Shown here one piece after another: positions 18,388 through 27,565 of a stretch of 64,000 bases of DNA. Positions within the stretch are counted from its first letter, which is position 1. Each line of letters begins with the position of its first letter. Source of the DNA: Haematobacter genomosp. 1 (GTDB lineage: Bacteria > Pseudomonadota > Alphaproteobacteria > Rhodobacterales > Rhodobacteraceae); contig NZ_NIPW01000015.1 in NCBI RefSeq assembly GCF_002196855.1, forward strand, positions 97,085-161,084. Direction: 5' to 3'. The notes beneath the pieces were generated by a model that had not been told where the DNA came from, did not search any database, and saw only the letters and a program-made list of their open reading frames with translations. The translations under genes were made by a program, and so were the position numbers.

Positions 18388-19517
18388 CGCCGCTTCCGCT
18401 CGGCATGGTCGGGGGTGGTCAGGGCGCATTCATCGGCGGCGTGCATCGGATCGCTGCGGCCATGGACGGGCAGTTCGCACTGGTGGCGGGGGCGCTGTCC
18501 TCCTCGCCGGAGCGGGCGCGGGTCTCGGCGCAGGAACTGGGTCTGGCACGCAGCTACGACGACTACCGCCAGATGGCCCGGGCGGAGGCGCGGCGGAAGG
18601 ATGGCATCCGCGCCGTCGCCATCGTCACGCCGAACGACAGGCATGTCGGCCCCGCCATCGAGTTTCTGAAACGCGGCATCCATGTCATCTGCGACAAGCC
18701 GTTGAGCGCCACTCTCGCCGAAGCCAAGCGGCTGGAACGAGTGGCCGCGGCCTCACCGGCGCTCTTTGTTCTGACCCAGACCTACTCCGGCTATCCGATG
18801 ATCCGGCAGGCGCGGGACATGGTGGCGCGCGGCACGCTGGGCCGTATCCGGCTCGTGCAGGTGGAATATCTTCAGGACTGGCTGACGGAACCTGTCGAGG
18901 CCAGCGGATCGAAACAGGCGGAATGGCGGACGGACCCTGCACGGTCGGGTGCAGGCGGCGCGCTCGGCGATATCGGCACGCATGCGTTACATCTGGCGGA
19001 ATTCGTCGCCGGGATGCAGGCGGAGGCGATTGCGGCGGACCTGTCGTCCTTCGGACCGGGGCGCGTTCTGGACGACAATGCCCATATTCTGACGCGCTAT
19101 CCGGGCGGGGCGCGGGGCACGCTCCTCATAAGTCAGGTGTCTCCAGGCAATGAGAACGGCCTGCGTCTGCGGCTCTACGGGGAGCGGGGCGGGCTGGAAT
19201 GGGCGCAGGAGGAGCCAAACCGCCTGTGGTTCGCACCCGTCGGAGAGGCGAAGCGCCTGTTGACCCGCGGCGGGCCGGAGGCGACGGCGGCCGCCACCCG
19301 TCTCACCCGCGTTCCGGCCGGACATCCCGAGGGCTATCTGGAAGCATTTGCGAATATCTACGTGGAGGCCGCGCGGGCCATCCGCGCACGGGAGTCGGGG
19401 CTGCCACCGCCGGACGGCGTGATCGTTCCCACGCTGGAGGACGGGATGCGCGGCATGCGGTTCATCGCCGCCGCCGTCCGGTCCTCCAAAGCCAATGCCA
19501 GATGGGTGCGGCTATGA
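18384..19517 (+). CDS. Gfo/Idh/MocA-family oxidoreductase
   Basis: A 377-residue NAD(P)-dependent sugar or inositol dehydrogenase. The N-terminal Rossmann motif is GMVGGGQGAFIGGVHR, AVAIVTPNDRHVGPAI follows, and the family signature CDKPLSATLAEA supplies the active-site Lys. GGALGDIGTHALHLAEFV carries the catalytic His region. Overlaps both neighbours by ATGA, so it is tightly coupled with the isomerase and the importer ATPase. Which hydroxyl it oxidises cannot be told. Confidence 0.9.
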   Translation: MTPLPLGMVGGGQGAFIGGVHRIAAAMDGQFALVAGALSSSPERARVSAQELGLARSYDDYRQMARAEARRKDGIRAVAIVTPNDRHVGPAIEFLKRGIHVICDKPLSATLAEAKRLERVAAASPALFVLTQTYSGYPMIRQARDMVARGTLGRIRLVQVEYLQDWLTEPVEASGSKQAEWRTDPARSGAGGALGDIGTHALHLAEFVAGMQAEAIAADLSSFGPGRVLDDNAHILTRYPGGARGTLLISQVSPGNENGLRLRLYGERGGLEWAQEEPNRLWFAPVGEAKRLLTRGGPEATAAATRLTRVPAGHPEGYLEAFANIYVEAARAIRARESGLPPPDGVIVPTLEDGMRGMRFIAAAVRSSKANARWVRL

Positions 19518-21013
19518 CGTCCCCTTCCCTCTCTCTCCGGGACGTGAGGAAGGCCTTCGGCCCGATCGAGGTGCTGCACGGCATCGATTTCGATCTCCAC
19601 CCCGGCGAGGTACATGCGCTGATCGGTGAAAATGGCGCGGGCAAGTCCACGATCATGAAGATCCTCGGCGGGTTTCTTCAGCCGAGCAGCGGGGCCGTTC
19701 TGCTGGACGGCGCTCCGGCGCCCTACCGGTCCGGCGCGGAGGCCGAGGCACTGGGCGTCGTCGTGATCCATCAGGAATTCAACCTGGCCCCGGACCTGAC
19801 CGTCGCGCAGAACATCTGGCTGGGCCGCGAGATGGGCGGCCTGCTGCTCGACCATCGCGCCATGCGGGAGGCGACGCAGGCGCTGCTCGATCAGCTCGAA
19901 TGCCGCGTCAGCCCGGATGCGCGCATCCGCAATCTCTCGGTGTCGGACCGTCAGATGGTGGAAATCGCCAAGGCGCTGTCGCGCAATGCCCGTGTTCTCA
20001 TCATGGACGAACCTTCCGCCACCCTGACCCGGCGGGAGGTGGAGGTGCTGTTCCGCCAGATCGACAGGCTCCGGGCGAATGGTGTGGCTCTGCTCTATAC
20101 TTCCCACCGGCTGGAGGAGGTGGACCGTCTGGCCGACCGCATCACCGTTCTGCGCGATGGGGCCGTGGTCCGCCGTGCGCTGCGCGGCGAAATGTCGGAG
20201 GACAGCATGGCCACCGCCATGGTCGGGCGCAAGCTGACCGACATCTTTCCGCCCCGCCGGACCACCTTCGGCCCCGCCGTGCTGGAAGTGCGGGATTTCG
20301 ACGTGCCCCCCGTGGTCAGCGGTGTTTCCTTCGCGCTGCGGCAGGGAGAAGTGCTGGGGATCTCCGGGCTGATCGGTGCGGGACGGACGGAACTGGCGGA
20401 GGCGCTGATCGGGCTGCGGCCCCACCGCGGCACCCTCCTCCGGCACGGCGCGGCAATCCGTGTGGCATCGCCGCGCGATGCGGCCCGCCACGGCATCGGC
20501 TATCTGACGGAGGACCGCAAGGAAAGCGGCCTCCTCCTCACCAAGAGCCTGCGCGAGAACCTGACACTGCCTGCGCTGGAACGCTTCGGCTGGCCGCTGC
20601 TGTCGCGCCGCGCGGAGGAGGAGGCCCTGACCAGCGCCATTGCAGAGTTCGACATCCGCGCGCCTCGGCGCGACATGGCGGTCGGCAATCTCTCGGGCGG
20701 CAATCAGCAGAAGCTGCTGCTGGCGAAGACCATGCTTCCCGATCCCGAGGTTGTCATCATCGATGAACCCACCCGTGGCATCGACATCGGCACGAAAAGC
20801 CAAATCTACCACTTCATCGACCGCCTGGCGCGGGAGGGGCTGAGCGTCATCGTCATCTCCTCCGACATGCCCGAGGTTCTGGGACTGTCGGACAGGGTGA
20901 TGGTCATGCGGCAGGGCCGCGTGGCCGGAATGCTGGAAGGCGCGGAGATCACCGAGACCGCCGTGGTCCGGCTGGTGATGGGAACGACAGGGAAGGCCGA
21001 AGCGGATGCGTAA
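19514..21013 (+). CDS. Sugar ABC transporter, RbsA-type double ATP-binding protein
   Basis: 499 residues with two ABC domains, as in RbsA/XylG/MglA. Domain 1 has Walker A GENGAGKSTIMK, signature LSVSDRQMVEIAKAL and Walker B VLIMDEPSATLT. Domain 2 has the degenerate GLIGAGRTELAEAL, LSGGNQQKLLLAKTM and VVIIDEPTRGIDIGT. It powers the permease encoded next, whose start overlaps this stop by 8 nt. It is in an operon of five genes for uptake and first oxidation of an unknown sugar or polyol. Confidence 0.95.
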   Translation: MTSPSLSLRDVRKAFGPIEVLHGIDFDLHPGEVHALIGENGAGKSTIMKILGGFLQPSSGAVLLDGAPAPYRSGAEAEALGVVVIHQEFNLAPDLTVAQNIWLGREMGGLLLDHRAMREATQALLDQLECRVSPDARIRNLSVSDRQMVEIAKALSRNARVLIMDEPSATLTRREVEVLFRQIDRLRANGVALLYTSHRLEEVDRLADRITVLRDGAVVRRALRGEMSEDSMATAMVGRKLTDIFPPRRTTFGPAVLEVRDFDVPPVVSGVSFALRQGEVLGISGLIGAGRTELAEALIGLRPHRGTLLRHGAAIRVASPRDAARHGIGYLTEDRKESGLLLTKSLRENLTLPALERFGWPLLSRRAEEEALTSAIAEFDIRAPRRDMAVGNLSGGNQQKLLLAKTMLPDPEVVIIDEPTRGIDIGTKSQIYHFIDRLAREGLSVIVISSDMPEVLGLSDRVMVMRQGRVAGMLEGAEITETAVVRLVMGTTGKAEADA

Positions 21014-21977
21014 ATTCTCCCTCTCGACCCTTGGCCCGTTGGCCGCGCTGATCCTGCTGATCGTGGTGGGCGCGCTCCTGAACCCCAATTTCCTGTCGGC
21101 GGGCAATATCACCAACGTCCTTGCCCGGTCCGCCTTCACGGGCATGATCGCGATCGGCATGACATTCGTCATCACCAGCGGGGGGATCGACCTCTCGGTG
21201 GGGTCGATGGCGGCCTTCATCGCGGGAATGATGATCCTCGCCATGAATGCGCTGATCCCGACGCTCGGGATCGGTGTGCCGCTCGTTCTGGCGGGGATGG
21301 CGGTCGCGCTGGCCGTCGGCCTTGCGGCCGGGTTCGTGAATGGGGCGCTGATCACCCGCGTCGGAATAGAGCCGTTCATCGTGACGCTGGGCACGATGGG
21401 GATATTCCGCAGCCTCGTCACCTGGATCGCCGATGGTGGCACGCTGAGCCTCAACTTCGATGCCCGCCAGTTCTACCGTCCGGTCTATTACGGCGGGCTG
21501 TTCGGAATCGCATGGCCGATCATCGTCTTCGCCGTGACCGCGGTGGTGGGAGAGGTCGTCATGCGGCACACGCGCTTTGGCCGGCATATCGAGGCGATCG
21601 GCTCGAACGACAAGGTGGCGCGCTATTCCGCGGTGAATGTCGAGAACACGCGCCTCATGGCCTATGTGTTTCTGGGGCTGCTCGTCGGGCTTGCGACGAT
21701 CCTCTATGTTCCGCGCCTTGGCTCCGCCTCCGGCTCCACCGGCCTTCTGTGGGAGTTGGAGGCCATCGCCGCCGTCATCATCGGCGGCACGGCCCTGAAG
21801 GGCGGATATGGACGGGTCTGGGGAACGGTGGTCGGCGTGCTGATCCTCAGTCTCATCGACAACATCCTGAATCTCGCCGATCTGGTGTCGCCCTATCTCA
21901 ACGGTGCGATTCAGGGCGTCATCATCGTGCTCGCCGTCGTGCTGCAGCGGGGGAAATCGACGGCCGAGGGGCGATGA
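21006..21977 (+). CDS. Sugar ABC transporter permease, RbsC-type
   Basis: 323 residues, about nine or ten membrane helices, with family motifs FVITSGGIDLSVGSM, GFVNGALITRVGIEPFIVTLG and the C-terminal IIGGTALKGGYGRVWGT. It forms the inner-membrane channel as a dimer with the RbsA-type ATPase. The stop is followed by about 120 nt before the binding-protein gene. Confidence 0.95.
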   Translation: MRKFSLSTLGPLAALILLIVVGALLNPNFLSAGNITNVLARSAFTGMIAIGMTFVITSGGIDLSVGSMAAFIAGMMILAMNALIPTLGIGVPLVLAGMAVALAVGLAAGFVNGALITRVGIEPFIVTLGTMGIFRSLVTWIADGGTLSLNFDARQFYRPVYYGGLFGIAWPIIVFAVTAVVGEVVMRHTRFGRHIEAIGSNDKVARYSAVNVENTRLMAYVFLGLLVGLATILYVPRLGSASGSTGLLWELEAIAAVIIGGTALKGGYGRVWGTVVGVLILSLIDNILNLADLVSPYLNGAIQGVIIVLAVVLQRGKSTAEGR

Positions 21978-22096
21978 ACCCTGCAGCGCGTCCGGGCAGA
22001 GAACAGGCTCCGGCCGGCGCAGGAGAGAGCTTCCGCCCAACGTGGCGGCATGAGGGGAAGGCCGCCATGCCGGCGGCACAAAGGGGAGGAGAAAAT

Positions 22097-23056
22097 ATGA
22101 AACGCAGGCATTTCTTTTCCGCGGCAGCGGCGATTTCCGTCGCCATCGCGACAGCGGGAGCAGTGCGGGCACAGGATGCGGGCGCCACGATCGGCGTGTC
22201 CATCCCGTCGGCAACGCATGGCTTCATGGGAGGGCTGAACTGGCACGCGCAACAGACGATCGCGCGGCTGTCGAAGGTCTATCCCAACCTGAAATTCGTG
22301 CTCGCAACGGCCGGTGAACCCGGCAAGCAGGTTGACGACATCGAAGACATGCTCGCGACGCGCAACATCGACGGCCTCGTCGTCCTGCCGTTCGAATCCG
22401 AGCCGCTGACCGCGCCGGTCAAAGCGGTCAAGGACGCGGGCAAGTGGGTCACGGTGGTGGACCGCGGCCTTGCCATCGACGGGATCGAGGATCTCTACGT
22501 GGCGGGCGACAACACCGCTTTCGGCCGGGTGGCCGGGGAATATTTCAAGGCCAACCTGAAGTCCGGCGCCAAGGTGGTCGTTCTGCGCGGCATCCCGACG
22601 ACGCTCGACAACGAACGTGTCGCGGCCTTCGAAGCGGCCATCGACGGCTCCGGCATCGAGGTGCTGGACAAGCAGCACGGCAACTGGAACCGCGACGACG
22701 CCTTTCAGGTGATGCAGGATTATCTGTCGAAATACCCCCATATCGACGCGGTCTGGGCAGCGGATGACGATATGGCCATCGGCGTGCAGGAAGCGATCGC
22801 TCAGGCAGGCCGGACGAACGAGATGTGGATCATCGGCGGCGCCGGCATGAAGGAGATCGTGAAGCGGATCATGGACAAGGATCCGCAGTTCCCCGTCGAT
22901 GTGACCTATCCGCCGGCGCTGATCTCCGCGGCGATAGAAATGACCGCCCTCCGGTTCGTCTCCGACACGCCGGTCTACGGCCGGTTCATCATCGGCTCGA
23001 CCCTCATCACGCCGGAGAATGCCGAGAGGTTCTATTTCCCCGACAGCCCGTTCTAA
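22097..23056 (+). CDS. Sugar ABC transporter substrate-binding protein, RbsB-type
   Basis: 319 residues with a Sec signal peptide (MKRRHFFSAAAAISVAIATA, cleavage probably after AVRA), then a two-lobed type I periplasmic binding fold: IGVSIPSATHGFMGGLNW, VDDIEDMLATRNIDGLVVLP, DAVWAADDDMAIGVQEAIAQAG. A strong GGGGAGGAG precedes the ATG. Being last in the operon is less usual than first; the preceding 120-nt gap may hold an extra promoter or processing site. The ligand is unknown. Confidence 0.92.
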   Translation: MKRRHFFSAAAAISVAIATAGAVRAQDAGATIGVSIPSATHGFMGGLNWHAQQTIARLSKVYPNLKFVLATAGEPGKQVDDIEDMLATRNIDGLVVLPFESEPLTAPVKAVKDAGKWVTVVDRGLAIDGIEDLYVAGDNTAFGRVAGEYFKANLKSGAKVVVLRGIPTTLDNERVAAFEAAIDGSGIEVLDKQHGNWNRDDAFQVMQDYLSKYPHIDAVWAADDDMAIGVQEAIAQAGRTNEMWIIGGAGMKEIVKRIMDKDPQFPVDVTYPPALISAAIEMTALRFVSDTPVYGRFIIGSTLITPENAERFYFPDSPF

Positions 23057-23196
23057 CCGGGCTTCCCCCGTCGGCGCCATCCGTTGCAACGATCCGGCGG
23101 CGCGAGGGGGTGTTCCCCTCACGCCGCCTTGGGAGCGGGGCGCCTGCTGTGACGGGCAGGCTCAATCCGTTCGGCCTCCGGGGCGGGGGGACGAGG

Positions 23197-23673
23197 CTAA
23201 CCCTGCAGCCCCCCGCAATAGGCTTCGAGCTGCGCGGCTGCCGTCCCCCAGCCGTAGAGGAACCCCATCTCCTCATGCGTCTTGCGGATCTCCGGCGTGC
23301 GGTGCCGGACGATCACCGTATAGGCAGTCTCATCGCCCGGCGCATCGGCAAGCAGCAGGATCGCGGTCATGAACGGCGCGGGCGTTGGCTTCCAGCCTTC
23401 AGTATAGCTGTCCGTGAAGACCAGCTTCTCCTCCGGCACGATCTCCAGATAGACGCCGCGGTTCTCCACCACGGCGCCATCCACGTCGAAAGTCGTATTG
23501 AATCTCCCGCCGACGCGAAGGTCGATATCCACGCCCGTAACCCTGTGCGGAGCGGGGACAAAGAAATGCGGAATATGTTCCGGTCGCGTCCAGCACGCCC
23601 AGACCAGATGTCTCGGCGCGGCCAGAACACGGGAGAAGCCCAGATCGGTATCGGGGTCGAGGTCGATTGTCAT
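23197..23673 (-). CDS. SRPBCC/AHSA1-like protein
   Basis: 158 residues of the START-like AHSA1 family: LGFSRVLAAPRHLVWACWTRPEHIPHFF at the start, VGGRFNTTFDVDG in the middle, and an amphipathic C-terminal helix (YGWGTAAAQLEAY). Such proteins bind hydrophobic ligands; many in bacteria are uncharacterised. GGGAG precedes the ATG. It stands alone between the sugar operon and a thioesterase gene, without obvious functional partners. Confidence 0.8.
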   Translation of the reverse strand: MTIDLDPDTDLGFSRVLAAPRHLVWACWTRPEHIPHFFVPAPHRVTGVDIDLRVGGRFNTTFDVDGAVVENRGVYLEIVPEEKLVFTDSYTEGWKPTPAPFMTAILLLADAPGDETAYTVIVRHRTPEIRKTHEEMGFLYGWGTAAAQLEAYCGGLQG

Positions 23674-24017
23674 GTCGCGCTCCCTGCATCCGGTGTTGCG
23701 AGGTCACCGTTCGGCCAGCCGAGTCGGTCCTTCTGGAGACTCCGCTGAGCGTCGGGCCATTTTCTGTTCGCGTCCAGAACTTCGGGATGGTGCAGAAACT
23801 ATTTCCCCGGGACAGCCCCTGCCCCGCGCCGGGAGCCGCCCGATCGCGTCCCGCAGGCGCGGGACGTTCACTTACTCACGTGGCATGACCTTTTTTCCAC
23901 CCTCGTTCCGACGGCAGGCGTGGAGAACGGCGGTCCTGACCTATGCGTCTGGGCCCGGGACATGCATTTCCTGCACGGCAAGACAGACAATTGCCCCGAG
24001 AGAAGCCGCAGACCTTG
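23674..24017. other. Intergenic region with one perfect hairpin
   Basis: No convincing gene. The only structure noted is a perfect inverted repeat at 23847-23866 (CGTCCCGC, 4-nt loop, GCGGGACG) followed on the plus strand by a weakly T-rich run. It might stop transcripts between the two minus-strand genes, but it lacks a clean T-tract on either strand. Confidence 0.4.
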
Positions 24018-24452
24018 TCAGGGCCGCTTTATGAAACAGGTCGCCGAAGCGCTGGCGAGCAGGTTACCCGCCTCGTCGCGCAGCGTCCCCTCCGCCACGC
24101 CAAGCGAGCGCGACAGATGGGTCACTCTGGCTTCGGCCAGCAGCGCCTGATCGCAAGGAACGGGGCGCAGCATCTTCACGCTGAGATCCACCGTGCCGTA
24201 GCGCGCGCCTGCAGGCAGACGGGAATGCACGGCGCATCCGGTCACCGAATCCAGCACGGTTGCCGCGAAACCGCCATGAACACCGCCCATCGGATTGAGA
24301 TGCCGTTCGTCCGCCCGCGCATGGATGACGATATGTCCCTCCTCCACCTCCATCGTGGACATGCCCATCGTACCGCTGATCGAGGCGCGCGGCAGTTTGC
24401 CCGCTGCCGCGGCGCGCAGCAATTCCAGTCCGGTCATAGTTGCAGGATTCAT
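24018..24452 (-). CDS. PaaI-family hotdog thioesterase
   Basis: 144 residues with the single hotdog fold of PaaI/4HBT acyl-CoA thioesterases. HLNPMGGVHGGFAATVLDSV contains the family motif with Gly-Gly-x-His-Gly-Gly and the active-site Asp in the following helix; VDLSVKMLRPV is the typical central strand. It hydrolyses acyl- or aroyl-CoA esters. No catabolic CoA pathway is encoded next to it, so its substrate is open. Confidence 0.88.
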   Translation of the reverse strand: MNPATMTGLELLRAAAAGKLPRASISGTMGMSTMEVEEGHIVIHARADERHLNPMGGVHGGFAATVLDSVTGCAVHSRLPAGARYGTVDLSVKMLRPVPCDQALLAEARVTHLSRSLGVAEGTLRDEAGNLLASASATCFIKRP

Positions 24453-24540
24453 GGCTCGATCTCTCCCCTATCGTAGCGGATGACCTGAAAAGAGGATCGG
24501 AAAAATGTCAACCGACAGAGCGCAGCAGCCTTCCCGCCAT

Positions 24541-24706
24541 TAACAGGCTGCTGAAAAAGGCTTTTTGGCCTGTGTTGGAGCGGAAATCGTTCGCTATCTG
24601 ACGAAATCCAGCCGGAAATCCATATACTTCCGGGCGTTTCCGGGGCCGATTTTCCGATTTCGGGCACATAGGCATGACACCTCAGGACTTTTTCAGCAGC
24701 CTGTTA
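24541..24706. mobile_element. MITE-like element, copy A (166 bp, 19-bp perfect terminal inverted repeats)
   Basis: Bounded by TAACAGGCTGCTGAAAAAG and its exact reverse complement. The interior has no open frame. A second copy in the same orientation lies at 59127-59291, clearly similar along its whole length with small differences. Short size, perfect ends and no transposase fit a miniature inverted-repeat element mobilised in trans. It sits just downstream of the aminotransferase operon. Confidence 0.8.
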
Positions 24707-24915
24707 ACAGGCTGAAAGCAGTCGAGCATTGGCCCGGGTTTACCTTGAATGCCAGGAAACCGGGCCGGTCGAGAGTTTCCCGGGCGCTCTTCGACAATGT
24801 GGGGCAGATCTCCGCCTCGGCGCGAGCCCCGAAGCCTTTTCAGCGGCCCTCAAGCGAACCTGTCCCGCCGCGACAGGGCCCAAGCGCGACAAGCAGCTTC
24901 GCGGCCTTCCTCGTC

Positions 24916-26139
24916 TCAGCGCAGCGTCGCGCAGAATTCCGCGATCCGGTCGCAGCCGCGCATCAGTTCCGCATCCGCCGCGGCATAGGAAAGCCGGAAG
25001 CTGTCGGTGCCGCCGAACGCGGCGCCATGCACCGTGGCCACCCTCGCCTCCGACAGGAGGGCCATGACGAAATCCTCGTCCGTCGCGATCCTCCGACCTG
25101 TCGGGGTCGTGCAGCCGATGTAACCCGCACAGGACGGGTAGACGTAGAATGCACCCTCCGGCATGTCGCAGCTCATGCCCGGGATGGCGCGCAGCCGCGC
25201 GACCACCAATTTCCGCCGCCGGTCAAAGGCCTCGCGGCTTTGGGACACGTAATCCTGCGGCCCCTCCAGCGCCGCCACTGCCGCCCATTGTGCGATGGAG
25301 CAGGCCCCGGAGGTGATCTGGGTCTGAAGCTTCTCCATCGCCGCGATCAAAGGACGTGGCCCCGCCCCGTATCCGATGCGCCAACCGGTCATGGCATAGG
25401 CCTTGGACACGCCGTTCATCGTCAGCGTGCGATCCTTCAGCGCAGGCGCGACCTGAGCCATGGTCGTGAAGGGGATGCCGTCGTAGCGCAGATGCTCGTA
25501 CATGTCGTCGGTCAGGATCCAGACCTGCGGATGCCGCTCCAATACCTCGGCCAGTGCGGCGAGTTCGGCGGGCCAATAGACCGCACCGGTTGGATTGTTC
25601 GGCGTGTTCAGGATGATCCAGCGGGTGCGCGGTGTGATCGCCGCCGCCACCGCCTCGGGGGATACCTTGTATTGGTGCCGCGGATCGCCGGGAACAAGCA
25701 CCGGCGTCGCCCCGCAATAGGCGGTGAGCTGTGGGTATGAAACCCAGCTTGGCGTTGGGATCACCACTTCATCGCCCGGGCCGAGCGTCGCCAGCAGGGC
25801 GTTTGCGATCACCTGCTTGCCCCCTGTGCTGACGATGGTTTCGTTGGCCTGATATTCCAGACCGTTCTCCCGCCGAAATTTCGCAGCGATGGCGGATCGG
25901 AGTTCCGGGATGCCTGCGACGGGTGGATAGCGCGTCTCTCCCCGGCGGATCGCCTCGGCGGCTGCCGCGCCGATATGGGCGGGCGTATCGAAGTCCGGCT
26001 GACCGGCACTGAGGGAGATCACATCCACCCCGGCGGCGCGCAGATCGCGCGCGGTCTGGGTAATGGTGATCGTGGCGGAAGAACCCGTCCGGCGGAGCGC
26101 CTCGGAGGGCCGGAAGGATGCAATCAGGGTATCAGGCAC
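24916..26139 (-). CDS. PLP-dependent class I/II aminotransferase (aspartate aminotransferase-like)
   Basis: 407 residues. The substrate-side motif SAGQPDFDTPAHI, LNTPNNPTGAVY, the PLP-lysine site SKAYAMTGWRIGYG and the carboxylate-binding Arg in FRLSYAAA are all present. GTG 26139 overlaps the stop of the upstream permease by 8 nt and has GAGG before it, so this shorter start is chosen over one inside the permease. Last gene of the amino-acid ABC operon; it probably removes the amino group from the imported compound or a breakdown product. Specificity is unknown. Confidence 0.9.
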   Translation of the reverse strand: MPDTLIASFRPSEALRRTGSSATITITQTARDLRAAGVDVISLSAGQPDFDTPAHIGAAAAEAIRRGETRYPPVAGIPELRSAIAAKFRRENGLEYQANETIVSTGGKQVIANALLATLGPGDEVVIPTPSWVSYPQLTAYCGATPVLVPGDPRHQYKVSPEAVAAAITPRTRWIILNTPNNPTGAVYWPAELAALAEVLERHPQVWILTDDMYEHLRYDGIPFTTMAQVAPALKDRTLTMNGVSKAYAMTGWRIGYGAGPRPLIAAMEKLQTQITSGACSIAQWAAVAALEGPQDYVSQSREAFDRRRKLVVARLRAIPGMSCDMPEGAFYVYPSCAGYIGCTTPTGRRIATDEDFVMALLSEARVATVHGAAFGGTDSFRLSYAAADAELMRGCDRIAEFCATLR

Positions 26140-26794
26140 GGCGGAGCCTCGCTTCAAGCCGCGATGCGGCCCAGGACAGGATGAGCAGCGCGCCAATCAG
26201 CAGGATCGCCACCGAAGTATAGGCTTCGATAGGACGGAAATCCTGATCCGCGATAAGCTTGCCGGCGTAGAGAATGTCGAAATAGGCGACGGAGGACGCG
26301 ACGGTGGTGAGCTTCACCATCTCGATCGTCTGCGTGGTGAGGGCGGGAACCGTACGGCGGAGCGCCTGCGGGAGGATGACGTGCCGCATGACGCCGCCCA
26401 TCGGAAGGCCGATGGCCTTCGCGCCCTCCCACTGGCCCCGGTCGAGCGAGCGGATCCCAGCGCGGTAGATCTCGGCAAAATAGGCGCCGCCATAAAGCGA
26501 GAGAGAGGCGTAGGCGGCCAGAAAAGGCGATGCCTGTACGCCGAAAATCACCGGCACCGCATAGAAAAACCAGAAAAGCTGCACGATGTAGGGGATGTTG
26601 CGGAAGAAGGCGATGATCGCGGCAGCCGGCCAGGACAGAAGCCACGTTGCAGAGATACGGCAGAGCGCCACGACGATACCCACCACCATCGCCGTTGTCA
26701 CGGCGAGTGCAGCCAGCCACAGGGTACCGAGCAGCCCCTCGATCAGAACATGCTTGTAGCGAATGACGGAGGAGAAATCCCAAGCGTAGCCCAT
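26132..26794 (-). CDS. Amino-acid ABC transporter permease (HisM/GlnP type), second
   Basis: 220 residues, about five membrane helices, with the EAA-loop signature GQWEGAKAIGLPMGGVMRHVILPQAL that contacts the ATPase. It starts only 3 nt after the stop of the first permease and is homologous to it, implying a heterodimeric channel. N-terminus MGYAWDFSSVIRYKHVLIEG aligns directly with that of its partner. Confidence 0.94.
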   Translation of the reverse strand: MGYAWDFSSVIRYKHVLIEGLLGTLWLAALAVTTAMVVGIVVALCRISATWLLSWPAAAIIAFFRNIPYIVQLFWFFYAVPVIFGVQASPFLAAYASLSLYGGAYFAEIYRAGIRSLDRGQWEGAKAIGLPMGGVMRHVILPQALRRTVPALTTQTIEMVKLTTVASSVAYFDILYAGKLIADQDFRPIEAYTSVAILLIGALLILSWAASRLEARLRRA

Positions 26795-26797
26795 GAT

Positions 26798-27463
26798 CTA
26801 CTTTCCCCGCCCAAGACGTGCGTTCAGAAACTGAGCCGCTCCGGTGATCGAAAAGATCAGCACGAAGAACACCAGCGCCGTGAGGGTAAAGACCTCCAGC
26901 GGCCGATAGGTTTGAGCGGCCAGCATGTTCGCCTGATAGACCGTCTCGCCATAGGCGATGATACCGGCGAGCGTCGTGCCCTTCACCAGTTCGGCAAATC
27001 TGATGAGGAACACCGGTATCATGTGCCGCACGGCTTGCGGCAGAATGACGTGACGCACCGCTGCCGCTTTGGTCAGCCCGATGGCGGATGCGGCCTCCCA
27101 TTGTCCGCGACCGATGGCCTGCATACCCGCGCGGAACACCTCTGCCATATAGGCGGAGGATTGCAGGCCGATGGCCAAGAAGGCGGCGCCGAAAGCATCC
27201 AGATTCACATTCGCGATAAGCGGAAAGGCGAAATAGAACCAGACGATGAGTACCAGCGCCGGAGCTGCCCTGAAGAAATCCACGACCGCCACGGCGGGCC
27301 AGCGGATAAGGCGTTGCGGCGACATGCGCATGACGGCAAGCGCAAGACCAAGCGGCAGGGCCAGTGTCAGACAGGCGACCGTCAGGATCGCCGTACCCTT
27401 CAGCCCTGCGAGGAGCTGATCCATGTTCCGCCAGACGGCGGAAAAGTCCCAAACGTAGTCCAC
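26798..27463 (-). CDS. Amino-acid ABC transporter permease (HisM/GlnP type), first
   Basis: 221 residues with the EAA loop GQWEAASAIGLTKAAAVRHV. The open frame reaches upstream to 27529, but GTG 27463 gives VDYVWDFSAVWRNMDQLLAG, which aligns residue by residue with the start of the partner permease, and AAGGA lies just upstream, so GTG is chosen. Forms the membrane part of a polar amino-acid importer with the partner, the binding protein and the ATPase of the same operon. Confidence 0.93.
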   Translation of the reverse strand: MDYVWDFSAVWRNMDQLLAGLKGTAILTVACLTLALPLGLALAVMRMSPQRLIRWPAVAVVDFFRAAPALVLIVWFYFAFPLIANVNLDAFGAAFLAIGLQSSAYMAEVFRAGMQAIGRGQWEAASAIGLTKAAAVRHVILPQAVRHMIPVFLIRFAELVKGTTLAGIIAYGETVYQANMLAAQTYRPLEVFTLTALVFFVLIFSITGAAQFLNARLGRGK

Positions 27464-27565
27464 CTGTCCGTCCTTCCGCAGAGGGCTTCCAATCCGGGTC
27501 AGACCTTTGCCGACCCCCGAGGAGAGCATGGGCCCGCCCGGCGCAAGGCCGGAACGGGCAGAGGC

